Assembly (NCBI GenBank): GCA_041658565.1
Contig: JBAZZY010000017.1
Location: 1-54,417, forward strand
Direction of reading: 5' to 3'
Origin: Actinomycetota bacterium
GTDB lineage: Bacteria; Actinomycetota; AC-67
Length of the DNA: 54,417 nucleotides
The position numbers and the translations under genes were made by a program. Each line of letters starts with the position of its first letter. The first letter of the stretch is position 1. The notes beneath the pieces are model-generated. The model was not told the DNA's origin and made no database searches. It worked only from the letters and a program-made list of their open reading frames with translations. Below are positions 24,512-32,043 of the stretch, in pieces.

Positions 24512-25165
24512 CTAGTTCGGAGTTCCCGGGAGGTTGTTCTCGGGCCCCTGATCCTCGTGGACGTCCCGGAACTTCTCCGCCACCGCCGCCACCGCCACCG
24601 GGTCCGTCGGAGCCTCACAGGTCATCAGCTTGGTCCACGCGGTGAACGCGAGCGTATACGGCATGTCCGCGCGCGGTGCCATGAATACGTACTTGTCGTG
24701 CTTGCTGGTCAATTCCTCGAGCTTCGTGCGAATCGCCTCCGGCAGGGCGTCGGTGTATTGGATGCCGACGTGTCCGTGCTCGAGGTTGTGGACCTGCAAT
24801 TCGCTGGGAATCGGGGTGGCGTGGATTCCTGTGTTGGCCTCGCTCTGCGAGTGTGTCCCTGAGGTCGGAGGGTTCGAGTTGTAGTCGACGGTGGTCGCGC
24901 TCGTCAGATGTTCGCGGCCTTGATTTGGCGGCGACTGCAGTTTCGAGCATCCGGCCGCAGCCGCGAGTGTGTCCAGGGAGGCGACTTTCTTAGTTCCACC
25001 ATTACCGCCTTGGACGATGATCCCGCCGAGCGCCAGGGCCCCCACGACGATCACCAGGGTCACAACCTTGCGAACCTGCTGCTTGCGTGCCGCACGCCGT
25101 GCGTGCTCTGCTCGCTGCTGCTTTGCCGTGTCGCGCCGTCCTTGCCGGGCCTTCTTGTTTGCCAC
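24512..25165 (-). CDS. DUF3105 membrane-anchored protein
   Basis: A 217-aa protein: a highly basic N-terminus (NKKARQGRRDTAKQQ) and one transmembrane helix (VVTLVIVVGALALGGIIV, ~32-50). The extracytoplasmic DUF3105 domain shows NPPTSGTHSQSEANTG and LQVHNLEHGHVGIQY. The conserved His/Glu cluster (HNLEHGH) suggests metal binding, but the function of the family is unknown. GTG25165 is supported by AAAGGAGGC on the complement, 5 nt upstream; the frame opens earlier, at 25219, without a ribosome site. It lies about 50 nt downstream of cofE on the same strand and may share its transcript. Confidence 0.8.
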   Translation of the reverse strand: MANKKARQGRRDTAKQQRAEHARRAARKQQVRKVVTLVIVVGALALGGIIVQGGNGGTKKVASLDTLAAAAGCSKLQSPPNQGREHLTSATTVDYNSNPPTSGTHSQSEANTGIHATPIPSELQVHNLEHGHVGIQYTDALPEAIRTKLEELTSKHDKYVFMAPRADMPYTLAFTAWTKLMTCEAPTDPVAVAAVAEKFRDVHEDQGPENNLPGTPN

Positions 25166-25215
25166 GCCTGCCTCCTTTGAGTTCCGGCCTATTGCATACG
25201 GGTTAGAGCGACACG

Positions 25216-25926
25216 TCAATCATCGATGATCCCCAGGGGGAACAGGTCTTGCTCCGGCGTCCGAATTAGGTCCCGGCCGTGCCCGCCCGCCCCGAGAGTC
25301 GCGATACCTCGTACGACGGCGACGGGGATGCCGTCCGACTTGCCCATGACCAGCTCGGCGGCTCCGGCGATCTCGTCGGCGACTGCGATCACCGTAGCGT
25401 GCAACTGAGCCCCGAAGACGTCCGTTTCGCCGCGGTGGTCGCGCAGCGGCGAAAGGCCGGCGACGCCGAGTGCGACGTTTGTGAGCCCCGTGCGCCAGGG
25501 ACGGCCGAACGTATCCGACACGACGACTCCGACGTCCAGCCCGGTCAGATCATTGATGCGTGCCCGGATGCGCGCGGCGCTCGCGTCGCAATCCTCGGGG
25601 AGCAGGCTCACGTATCCTGGGGGAACGTTGGACGCGTCGATGCCGGCGTTAGCGCACACGAAGCCGTGCCGCGTCTGCACGATCATGAGGTCGCCGCGCC
25701 GGGCCACTAAGCGAACGGACTCCCGCTCAACCAGGCGCGCGCGCTCGGTGTCGCGCCGTGCGGGGTCGACCGGAACCAAGCGCCCCTCGGACTTCGACAC
25801 GATCTTCTGCGCGACGACGACGACGTCGCCGGCGCGAAGATCAGCCCACGCGGCGATTATCTCGCCGATGTCCCGGCCGGCTGTGATCTCGGGAATTCCT
25901 TCGACGGGGAAGATCTCAAGGCTCAT
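25216..25926 (-). CDS. cofE: Coenzyme F420-0:L-glutamate ligase
   Basis: A 236-aa CofE-type ligase that adds gamma-linked glutamates to F420-0 using GTP. Recognisable segments are VVVVAQKIVSKSEGRLV, RINDLTGLDVGVVVSDTFG, PWRTGLTNVALGVAGL and MGKSDGIPVAVVRGIA. The length corresponds to the CofE domain alone: mycobacterial FbiB (about 450 aa) has an extra FMN-dependent reductase domain that is absent here. It starts in ATGA overlap with cofD. Confidence 0.93.
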   Translation of the reverse strand: MSLEIFPVEGIPEITAGRDIGEIIAAWADLRAGDVVVVAQKIVSKSEGRLVPVDPARRDTERARLVERESVRLVARRGDLMIVQTRHGFVCANAGIDASNVPPGYVSLLPEDCDASAARIRARINDLTGLDVGVVVSDTFGRPWRTGLTNVALGVAGLSPLRDHRGETDVFGAQLHATVIAVADEIAGAAELVMGKSDGIPVAVVRGIATLGAGGHGRDLIRTPEQDLFPLGIIDD

Positions 25927-26861
25927 ACCGGCGCCCCGAGAGCTACCTTGGCGAGCGCGGCCGCATCGTTTGCCGTGTGCATCATGGTCTGCGTTGCGAC
26001 CCCGCGCACGCCGAGTGCTTCGATGGCTTCAAGTTGGAACTCGTCGCAGTGATCCACCACGAACGCATCGAGAAAGTCCGCGTACAAAGACGCGACGCCG
26101 GTTGCCGATATCTCGACCCCGGCGGCGTGCATCAGCTTGTCTGCCATTCCTCGGACCACGCGTCCGCCGACGATGGGGGAGATTCCGCTCACCGGCGCGC
26201 GCGCGTCGCGTAGCGCTTCTCGGATCCCCGGGATCGACAAGATCGTGCCGATGGACACGATGGGGTTGGAGGGTGCCACCAAGATCGTCTCCGCGTCCGC
26301 GATCGCCTCGAGTACTCCCGGCGCCGGACGCGCGCCCTCTGCGCCGTCAAGCCGGACACCGATGACGGGGTCGGCCGCGCGCCGCCGAACCCAGTACTCC
26401 TGGAAGTGAAGGTTGGTCTCGTCCCCCGTCTGCTCTCGAACGGTAATGCGCGTCTGGACGGGGTCGTCGGTCATCGGCAAGATCCGTACCCCGATCCCGA
26501 ATCGCCGCGCGAGTCGCCGTGTGACCTCGTGCAGCGGCACGCCGCACGCAAGCCACTGGGTGCGCGCCGTGCACATCGCGAAGTCACGGTCGCCGAGCCC
26601 GAACCAGGTTTCGTGCCCCGTTGCAGCGAGTTCGTCCATCACCACGTGCGTGTCGTCGCGAATCCCGAATTGGCGCTGTTCGTCGAGGATGCCGGCGAGC
26701 ATGAACGTCACGATGTCGAGGTCTGGGCTGACATGCACCCCGTAGATGTCGATGTCGTCGCCGGTATTGCCGATCACGCAGACTTCTTCGGCAGGCACGA
26801 CGCGCACCAGTCCGCGCAGGAAACGTGCGGCGCCGAGGCCGCCGGCGAGTACGACGATCAT
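25923..26861 (-). CDS. cofD: 2-phospho-L-lactate (or phosphoenolpyruvate) transferase, F420 biosynthesis
   Basis: A 312-aa CofD/FbiA. It joins FO to the lactyl- or enolpyruvyl-diphosphoguanosine product to form (dehydro)F420-0. Family motifs are VVLAGGLGAARFLRGL, VIGNTGDDIDIYGVHVSPD, NLHFQEYWVRR, LVAPSNPIVSIGTIL and ISPIVGGRVVRGMADKL. The adjoining cofE and the divergent fbiC fix the pathway. The 85-bp gap to fbiC must hold both promoters. The guanylyltransferase CofC/FbiD is not in the window. Confidence 0.94.
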   Translation of the reverse strand: MIVVLAGGLGAARFLRGLVRVVPAEEVCVIGNTGDDIDIYGVHVSPDLDIVTFMLAGILDEQRQFGIRDDTHVVMDELAATGHETWFGLGDRDFAMCTARTQWLACGVPLHEVTRRLARRFGIGVRILPMTDDPVQTRITVREQTGDETNLHFQEYWVRRRAADPVIGVRLDGAEGARPAPGVLEAIADAETILVAPSNPIVSIGTILSIPGIREALRDARAPVSGISPIVGGRVVRGMADKLMHAAGVEISATGVASLYADFLDAFVVDHCDEFQLEAIEALGVRGVATQTMMHTANDAAALAKVALGAPV

Positions 26862-26946
26862 TCGCGCAGCCTACCGTCGCGCGTCGCAGACGCGCTCTCG
26901 GACGGCGTGTCGGGGCTTTGATCGGTCGTGGTAGTCTCCCCGCACG
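26862..26946. promoter_or_regulatory. Divergent promoter region between cofD-cofE and fbiC
   Basis: All F420 genes here diverge from this 85-bp gap. On the plus strand TAGTCT at 26932-26937 lies 9 nt before the fbiC ATG, and there is no Shine-Dalgarno, which suggests a leaderless fbiC transcript. No clear -35 or operator repeat was found. Confidence 0.35.
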
Positions 26947-29496
26947 ATGCCGCGCTCCGATCGTTCTCCTCGAGAAGGTGTCGCAGTTCATCCGTCCGCG
27001 TTCTCGGGCGATCTCGCGCGCGCCCTTCGTCGCGCGCTGCGTAGGGCGGAGGAAGGCAAGACCTTGTCCCTCGACGAGGCCGAGGCGCTGCTGGCAGCCC
27101 GCGGCGAAGACCTGCAACGCCTCTGCGCGGTGGCCCGTCGGTTGCGCGACGCGGGTTTCGGTCGCGTTGTCGGCTATTCGCGCAAGGTATTCATCCCACT
27201 CACGCGTTTGTGCCGTGACCGCTGCGGGTACTGCACGTTCGCTACCGTCCCCGGAGAGGTTTCTTCGCCGTACCTTTCCCTGGATGAAGTGGCAGAGGTT
27301 GCACTAGCCGGGCGCGCGGCCGGATGCAAAGAGGCTCTGTTTACCCTCGGCGACCGCCCCGAGGATCGGTGGCCCCAAGCCAAGGAGTGGCTGGAGTCGC
27401 GCGGGTACGACTCCACGCTTGAGTACGTTCGTGCGGCCTCTGTTCGCGTGATCGAGGAGACCGGACTGCTCCCGCACCTCAACCCCGGCGTCATGTCGTG
27501 GGAAGAGATGGCGCGCCTGAAGCCGGTCGCCGCGTCGATGGGCCTGATGCTGGAAACCACCTCGGAGCGACTGCACCGCACGCCCGGACTGGCGCACTTC
27601 GGATCGCCCGACAAGGACCCCACTGCACGCTTGCGGTGCATCGAGGACGCCGGCCGGCTCTCAATCCCGTTCACCACCGGCATCCTGATCGGGATCGGGG
27701 AGACCCTGCGTGAGCGGGTCGAGTCGCTGTTTGCTCTGCGCGCGCTTTCTCGGACCTATGGGCACATCCAGGAAGTGATTATCCAGAACTTCGTGGCCAA
27801 GTCCGGAACCGCGATGGGATGTTTCCCCGACGCCGATTTCGACGACATGCTCGCTACGGTTGCCGTCGCGCGCGTTGTGCTCGGCCCGCGCGCGAGTGTG
27901 CAGGCTCCGCCCAACCTGTCCGACGAGCGTTTCCCGGAGCTGCTCGACGCCGGGATCAACGACTGGGGTGGGATTTCTCCGGTGACCCCCGATCACGTCA
28001 ACCCGGAGAAACCCTGGCCGCAGATCGAGCACGTGCGCGCGCAGACCGAAACGCGCGGGTGCGAGTTGCGTGAGCGCCTGACGATCTACCCGCCGTACGC
28101 AACAACGCCGGATCCCTGGATCGACGGACGCATGCGGCGCGCGGTGGATGCGCTGCGAGAGGGCGACGGCTGGGCGCGCGCCGGAAGCGTCGCCGAACCC
28201 ATCGCTTGGCAAGCTCCGGACGTCGCGTTCGTTCGTCCGTCCGGCGCGGGTATTGCTCACGTCGAGGACTCCGAAGGGGCGACGCAGGAACTTCGGCGTG
28301 AGTTGCGCGACGACAGCACGACCGTGCACGGGGACTGGGAAGTCATCGAGCCGCAGGCAAGAACCGCACGTCCGGCTAGCACGCCGACGGCGGTGCTGTC
28401 CGCGCTGTCGCGAGCGGAGTCCGGGCGCGCGATCACCAACGACGATGCGCTGGCCCTGTTTGACGCCGAGGGCGATGCGCTCGACGAGCTATGCCGGATT
28501 GCTGACGATCTGCGCCGCGAGACCGTCGGAGATGTGGTGACGTACGTGGTGAACCGCAACATTAACTTCACCAACATTTGCTACGTGGGGTGTCGGTTCT
28601 GCGCGTTTGCGCAGCGGCGGGAAGACCCCGACGCGTACTTTCTCACCAACGATGAGATCGCCGCGCGCGCCCAAGAAGCGTGGGACGACGGCGCGACCGA
28701 GGTTTGCATCCAGGGCGGTATCCATCCCGACCTGCCCGGCGATTACTACTTCGGTATCTTGCGCGCGATCAAGCAGCGGGTTCCTCAGATCCACATCCAT
28801 GCTTTTAGTCCCATGGAGGTCCTCAACGGCGCGGCGCGGCTGGGTGTTTCCTTTGCCGAGTGGCTGGCCGAGGCGAAGACCGCGGGACTGGACTCGATCC
28901 CTGGGACGGCGGCAGAGATCCTGGACGACGAGGTGCGCTGGGTGCTCACCAAGGGCAAGCTTCCGGCGGCAACGTGGGAGGACATCGTGCGCGCGTCCCA
29001 CCTTGCGGGGATCCCGAGTTCGGCGACCATCATGTACGGACACGTCGATGCCCCGCCGCAGTGGGTCGCACATCTTCGCCGGATCCGAGCACTGCAAGAG
29101 GACACCGGCGGATTCACCGAGTTCGTTCCCTTGCCGTTTGTTCATCAGAACGCGCCCATTTATCTCGCGGGCAAAGCGCGTCCCGGCCCGACGCCGTACG
29201 AGAACCTTCGCATGCACGCGATCTCGCGCATTCTTCTTCACGGCGCCGTGCGCAACGTTCAGGTGTCGTGGGTGAAACTCGGCGTCGAGGGCGCGAAGCG
29301 GATGCTTCAGTCGGGCTGCAACGACTTCGGGGGAACCCTGACCGAAGAGACGATCAGTCGGATGGCCGGCGCATCGAACGGCATCCGCATTGAGCCCGAT
29401 GAGATCCACCGGGCTGTGCGCGAGATCGGGCGGATCCCGGCCCGTCGAACGACCCTGTACGACATCATCACTCCGGTGGTGGCCGCTCGTGTCTGA
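26947..29496 (+). CDS. fbiC: Bifunctional FO synthase (CofG-CofH fusion)
   Basis: An 849-aa fusion of two radical-SAM enzymes that together build the deazaflavin FO from tyrosine and the ribityl-aminouracil intermediate. The N-terminal CofG half has CRDRCGYC (CxxxCxxC cluster ligands, ~residue 90) and the C-terminal CofH half has CYVGCRFC (~540). Both are followed by TIM-barrel signatures such as ITPVTPDHVNPE-type (GGISPVTPDHVNPE) and CNDFGGTLTEETISR. The length is close to mycobacterial FbiC. ATG26947 probably begins a leaderless message. The 3' end overlaps the next gene by 8 nt. Confidence 0.95.
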   Translation: MPRSDRSPREGVAVHPSAFSGDLARALRRALRRAEEGKTLSLDEAEALLAARGEDLQRLCAVARRLRDAGFGRVVGYSRKVFIPLTRLCRDRCGYCTFATVPGEVSSPYLSLDEVAEVALAGRAAGCKEALFTLGDRPEDRWPQAKEWLESRGYDSTLEYVRAASVRVIEETGLLPHLNPGVMSWEEMARLKPVAASMGLMLETTSERLHRTPGLAHFGSPDKDPTARLRCIEDAGRLSIPFTTGILIGIGETLRERVESLFALRALSRTYGHIQEVIIQNFVAKSGTAMGCFPDADFDDMLATVAVARVVLGPRASVQAPPNLSDERFPELLDAGINDWGGISPVTPDHVNPEKPWPQIEHVRAQTETRGCELRERLTIYPPYATTPDPWIDGRMRRAVDALREGDGWARAGSVAEPIAWQAPDVAFVRPSGAGIAHVEDSEGATQELRRELRDDSTTVHGDWEVIEPQARTARPASTPTAVLSALSRAESGRAITNDDALALFDAEGDALDELCRIADDLRRETVGDVVTYVVNRNINFTNICYVGCRFCAFAQRREDPDAYFLTNDEIAARAQEAWDDGATEVCIQGGIHPDLPGDYYFGILRAIKQRVPQIHIHAFSPMEVLNGAARLGVSFAEWLAEAKTAGLDSIPGTAAEILDDEVRWVLTKGKLPAATWEDIVRASHLAGIPSSATIMYGHVDAPPQWVAHLRRIRALQEDTGGFTEFVPLPFVHQNAPIYLAGKARPGPTPYENLRMHAISRILLHGAVRNVQVSWVKLGVEGAKRMLQSGCNDFGGTLTEETISRMAGASNGIRIEPDEIHRAVREIGRIPARRTTLYDIITPVVAARV

Positions 29497-30961
29497 GGAC
29501 CTGTTCGTCGAAAGGGAAGCCGGGGACGACGGCTCGCAGGGCCGGAACGACGAGGTGCTGGCGCTGCACGAGTTGGGCGAAACCGTCCGCGAGGCGATCC
29601 TGCGCGTTCGTGCGATGGAAGATCGTCTGGAGTCCACCCCGAGCATTGCCGACTTTTCGCTACTGCGCGGCCAGATGCGATCGGATCTCGACGACTGGGC
29701 GCAGGGGATGCAAGATCGCGTAAGCGCACTGGGTGCGGGCATCGCAGACATCGCCGCGCGCGTCGAGCGGTTCGAATCGGCTTCGGCCTCGCTGCTGCGC
29801 TCCGAGGTTGCCGCGTCCGAGGGTCGCGTCACTTCGGTCGTGCGCGACGCGGTGGCTGTGGCGCGCGCCGGCATTGAAGCGACGGCAACCGCGTCCGCCG
29901 AGCGTTTTCATTCTGAGTCGGCGGCAGCAGCAGAGAGCATTCGGGCAGAGATACTCGCTGCGCGCGCGGACATCAGGACCGAGGTTGCCTCCGTCGCCAT
30001 CGTGGCAGAGGAGACTGCGCGCGCGGTCGCTGAGCGAGCCGCCGAGATTCTGCGCGCTGTGCCAAGCGCCGAGTCGTTCGCGGCAGGCGTGGGGGAACGC
30101 ATCGATGCGCTCCTGCGCGACCTTCCGCGCGCCGACCGGCTTGCGGCGGTGCTGGGTGAACGACTCGACACGGCCGTCCGTGACGTCGGGGAGTCCGCGG
30201 GACGGATCGAGGAGACCTTGCGGATGCTGCCGGCGCGTTTGGGCGAGTTTGTACGTGCCGATCTGGAGGGCGCTCTCGGGCGTCTTCGTCCGGCGGACGC
30301 GGAAGCGAGCGACCACTCCGGCTCGGACGACCAGGTCGCGCCGTCGACCGGTCCCCGATGGTTTCGTCGTTTTGCGCGCGGACCCGGATCGTCGCGTCGG
30401 CCCAGTCCTGAAGTTGCACCGGATGCGGGGATTTGGGAGGCAGTGTCCGTTCCGCCGCCGTCCCCTCCGGCCTTGGTGCCGGAGTCACCGGTCGCGCCAC
30501 CCGCACCGCACGCCGAGGGATCGCCGGGGCTGTTCGATTTGCTCGCGGAGCCGATCGGGGAGTTCGCAGAGCCGATAGAGGTGTTCGCGGGACCCGGCGA
30601 ATCGCTTGCAGAGCCGGTCGAACTCCCTGAGTCATCCGTCGAGACGACGGTGACCGTCGCCGTTGAAAGCGGGGAAGAGGTCCCCGAGTCGGGGGAGGAG
30701 CCATCGCATGAGATCGTGCGCGCGCTTGAGTTGGCGCGAGAGCTGGATTCGACGGCCCCTCCGCAGCAACGCGCGAGTCGCAGCTCGGCGAAGAGCGCAT
30801 CATCCACGAAGACTCCAGTGAGGAAAGCCGTGGCGAAGAAGACTCCCGGCAAGAAGATCCCTGCTCGCGCTGCGGATGCGAAGCGGCGTGAGATTCCGCC
30901 TCGAAAGCGTGGAACCGGGTCGGTCGGCAGTGCGCCCGCATCGCGCCGTCGCTCGACTTAG
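29489..30961 (+). CDS. Long coiled-coil protein with acidic/proline middle and basic tail, unknown function
   Basis: A 490-aa protein with no enzymatic motif. Residues ~25-270 are Ala/Glu/Arg-rich heptad-like helix, for example LGETVREAILRVRAMEDRLE and ERAAEILRAVPSAESFAAG, probably an extended coiled coil. Residues ~290-420 are proline- and glutamate-rich with repeats such as EPIGEFAEPIEVFAGPGE. The last ~55 are Lys/Arg-rich (KAVAKKTPGKKIPARAADAK), echoing the H1-like protein at 31.5 kb. GTG29489 overlaps fbiC by 8 nt, so translation is coupled. No signal peptide or membrane helix is seen. A cytoskeletal or nucleoid-binding role is possible but is a guess. Confidence 0.6.
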   Translation: MSEDLFVEREAGDDGSQGRNDEVLALHELGETVREAILRVRAMEDRLESTPSIADFSLLRGQMRSDLDDWAQGMQDRVSALGAGIADIAARVERFESASASLLRSEVAASEGRVTSVVRDAVAVARAGIEATATASAERFHSESAAAAESIRAEILAARADIRTEVASVAIVAEETARAVAERAAEILRAVPSAESFAAGVGERIDALLRDLPRADRLAAVLGERLDTAVRDVGESAGRIEETLRMLPARLGEFVRADLEGALGRLRPADAEASDHSGSDDQVAPSTGPRWFRRFARGPGSSRRPSPEVAPDAGIWEAVSVPPPSPPALVPESPVAPPAPHAEGSPGLFDLLAEPIGEFAEPIEVFAGPGESLAEPVELPESSVETTVTVAVESGEEVPESGEEPSHEIVRALELARELDSTAPPQQRASRSSAKSASSTKTPVRKAVAKKTPGKKIPARAADAKRREIPPRKRGTGSVGSAPASRRRST

Positions 30962-31062
30962 ACCCTACGGACTATTCCATTTCCATCACGGCGAGTCATT
31001 CAGATGGACGCTCCGAAGACGAAACTATTCTCAGCGCGCCAGCGCGCAACCTCTCCCCCCAT

Positions 31063-31102
31063 CGACCGGCGGGCACCCGAAAGGGCCCGCCGGTCGGCTT
31101 TT
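31063..31102 (+). terminator. Rho-independent terminator
   Basis: A perfect 12-bp stem, CGACCGGCGGGC (31063-31074) with GCCCGCCGGTCG (31085-31096), a 10-nt loop and GCTTTT. It ends the fbiC/coiled-coil transcript ahead of whiB. Confidence 0.88.
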
Positions 31103-31171
31103 CGCGCTTAATTGTCGGTCCGGGTGCCCGAACGCGTATTCGGACGGTGAGAAGAAAATAGGCGTTCGGGC

Positions 31172-31218
31172 TTGACCCACGCATATCGATCCCTAGAATT
31201 ACAGCAGCGTAATTACAG
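31172..31218 (+). promoter_or_regulatory. whiB promoter with flanking direct repeat
   Basis: TTGACC (31172-31177), a 16-nt spacer and TAGAAT (31194-31199) form a good housekeeping-sigma promoter 54 nt ahead of the whiB start. The octamer AATTACAG occurs at 31197-31204 and 31211-31218, and AATTAC/GTAATT (31197-31202/31209-31214) also form an inverted pair. The repeats overlap the -10 and transcription start, where a repressor or WhiB itself could act. Confidence 0.6.
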
Positions 31219-31252
31219 TTGTCGTATTCGTCATGCGCGCAAGGGGGAGGAT

Positions 31253-31495
31253 GTGCAACGGTTCGCAGACGACGACCGGCTGCCATGGCAAGAACAGGCG
31301 CTGTGTGCGTACGTCGATCCGGACGTCTTCTTTCCCGAGAAGGGTGGTTCCTCGCGCGAAGCGAAGCGGATCTGTGCGCAGTGCACGGTGCAAGAGGACT
31401 GTCTCGAGTACGCGCTCGTGAACGACGAGCGTTTTGGGATCTGGGGCGGGCTGTCCGAGCGTGAACGTCGGCGCCTGAAGCGGCTCACTGCCTAA
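31253..31495 (+). CDS. whiB: WhiB-family iron-sulfur transcription factor (WhiB/WhiB2-like)
   Basis: An 80-aa Wbl protein with four cluster-binding cysteines: LCAYVDPDVFF (C1), then RICAQCTVQEDC (C2-C4, CxxCx5C), followed by the G[VI]WGG turn in DERFGIWGGLSERERRRLK. The PWQEQALC start and FFPEKGGSSREAK segment most resemble Streptomyces WhiB / mycobacterial WhiB2, which controls septation with sigma-A. The cofD/cofE neighbourhood supports orthology. GTG31253 is preceded by AAGGGGGAGG; spacing to the nearer GGAGG core is short. An upstream extension to 31172 would overlap the promoter. Confidence 0.92.
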   Translation: MQRFADDDRLPWQEQALCAYVDPDVFFPEKGGSSREAKRICAQCTVQEDCLEYALVNDERFGIWGGLSERERRRLKRLTA

Positions 31496-31497
31496 GT

Positions 31498-31513
31498 GTT
31501 CCTTTCTAGGAAC
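31498..31513 (+). repeat. Short hairpin between whiB and the H1-like gene
   Basis: GTTCCT/AGGAAC arms with a TTCT loop, 2 nt after the whiB stop and just ahead of the GGGAGGAGGTGA ribosome site of the next gene. It may stabilise or separate the two cistrons; there is no U-tract, so it is not a typical terminator. Confidence 0.4.
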
Positions 31514-31532
31514 GGGGAGGAGGTGACACCTC

Positions 31533-31943
31533 ATGCCACCGACGAAGCGTCGGGTCACAAAGACGGGAACGGCTAAGCGCACGACGAAGCGCGCGACCGC
31601 CGCCGCGAAGACGACCGCAAAGAAGGCGGCGCCGAAGCGGGCCCGCAAGACCGCAGTAAAGAAGGCGACTCCGAAGCGCAAGCCGGCTGCAAAGGCGGCT
31701 GCCAAGAAGCCGGTCAAGAAGGCTGCTCCGAAGAAGGCGGCTGCCAAGAAGCCGGTCAAGAAGGCTGCTCCGAAGAAGGCGGCTGCCAAGAAGCCGGTCA
31801 AGAAGGCTGCGCCGAAGAAGGCGGCTGCCAAGAAGCCGGTCAAGAAGGCTGCTCCGAAGCGGAAGGTCGCTGCGAAGAAGTCGGCTGCGAAGAAGCCGGC
31901 TGCTCGGAAGACGACACGCCGAACGGTTGCTCGGAAGAAGTAG
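31533..31943 (+). CDS. Lysine/alanine-rich histone-H1-like DNA-binding protein
   Basis: A 136-aa, extremely basic protein made almost wholly of Lys, Ala, Pro, Arg and Thr, with no globular domain. The centre is four tandem copies of a 14-residue unit, KAAAKKPVKKAAPK. The composition resembles the C-terminal tails of eukaryotic H1, mycobacterial HupB and Streptomyces HupS, so it should bind and compact DNA or bind RNA. ATG33 of the run, at 31533, has GGGAGGAGGTGA 8 nt upstream. It is not fused to an HU domain here. It probably shares the whiB transcript and is followed by a strong hairpin. Confidence 0.75.
   Translation: MPPTKRRVTKTGTAKRTTKRATAAAKTTAKKAAPKRARKTAVKKATPKRKPAAKAAAKKPVKKAAPKKAAAKKPVKKAAPKKAAAKKPVKKAAPKKAAAKKPVKKAAPKRKVAAKKSAAKKPAARKTTRRTVARKK
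31692..31859 (+). repeat. Four tandem 42-bp direct repeats inside the H1-like gene
   Basis: Units at 31692, 31734, 31776 and 31818 are each 42 bp (14 codons) and identical except for one synonymous change in unit 3 (GCT to GCG). The near identity at the DNA level points to recent slippage or homogenisation, and the copy number may vary between strains. Confidence 0.92.
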
Positions 31944-31956
31944 CATCGAGTTTCGT

Positions 31957-31985
31957 CTGAGGCCTGCCCGCCCGGCAGGCCTCAG
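31957..31985 (+). terminator. Strong hairpin, probable terminator after the H1-like gene
   Basis: A perfect 12-bp stem, CTGAGGCCTGCC (31957-31968) with GGCAGGCCTCAG (31974-31985), and a 5-nt loop, 13 nt after the stop codon. Only a weak T-rich stretch (TGGTCTT) follows. Confidence 0.65.
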
Positions 31986-32043
31986 TGGTCTTCGCGGTCC
32001 GATATGAAGCGGGTTTCTCAGCGTGATACGCTCCCGCGCGCTC

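Noticed and set aside
31692..31859. Direct repeats considered as a CRISPR array
   Set aside because: The 42-bp units are contiguous without spacers and lie inside a reading frame.
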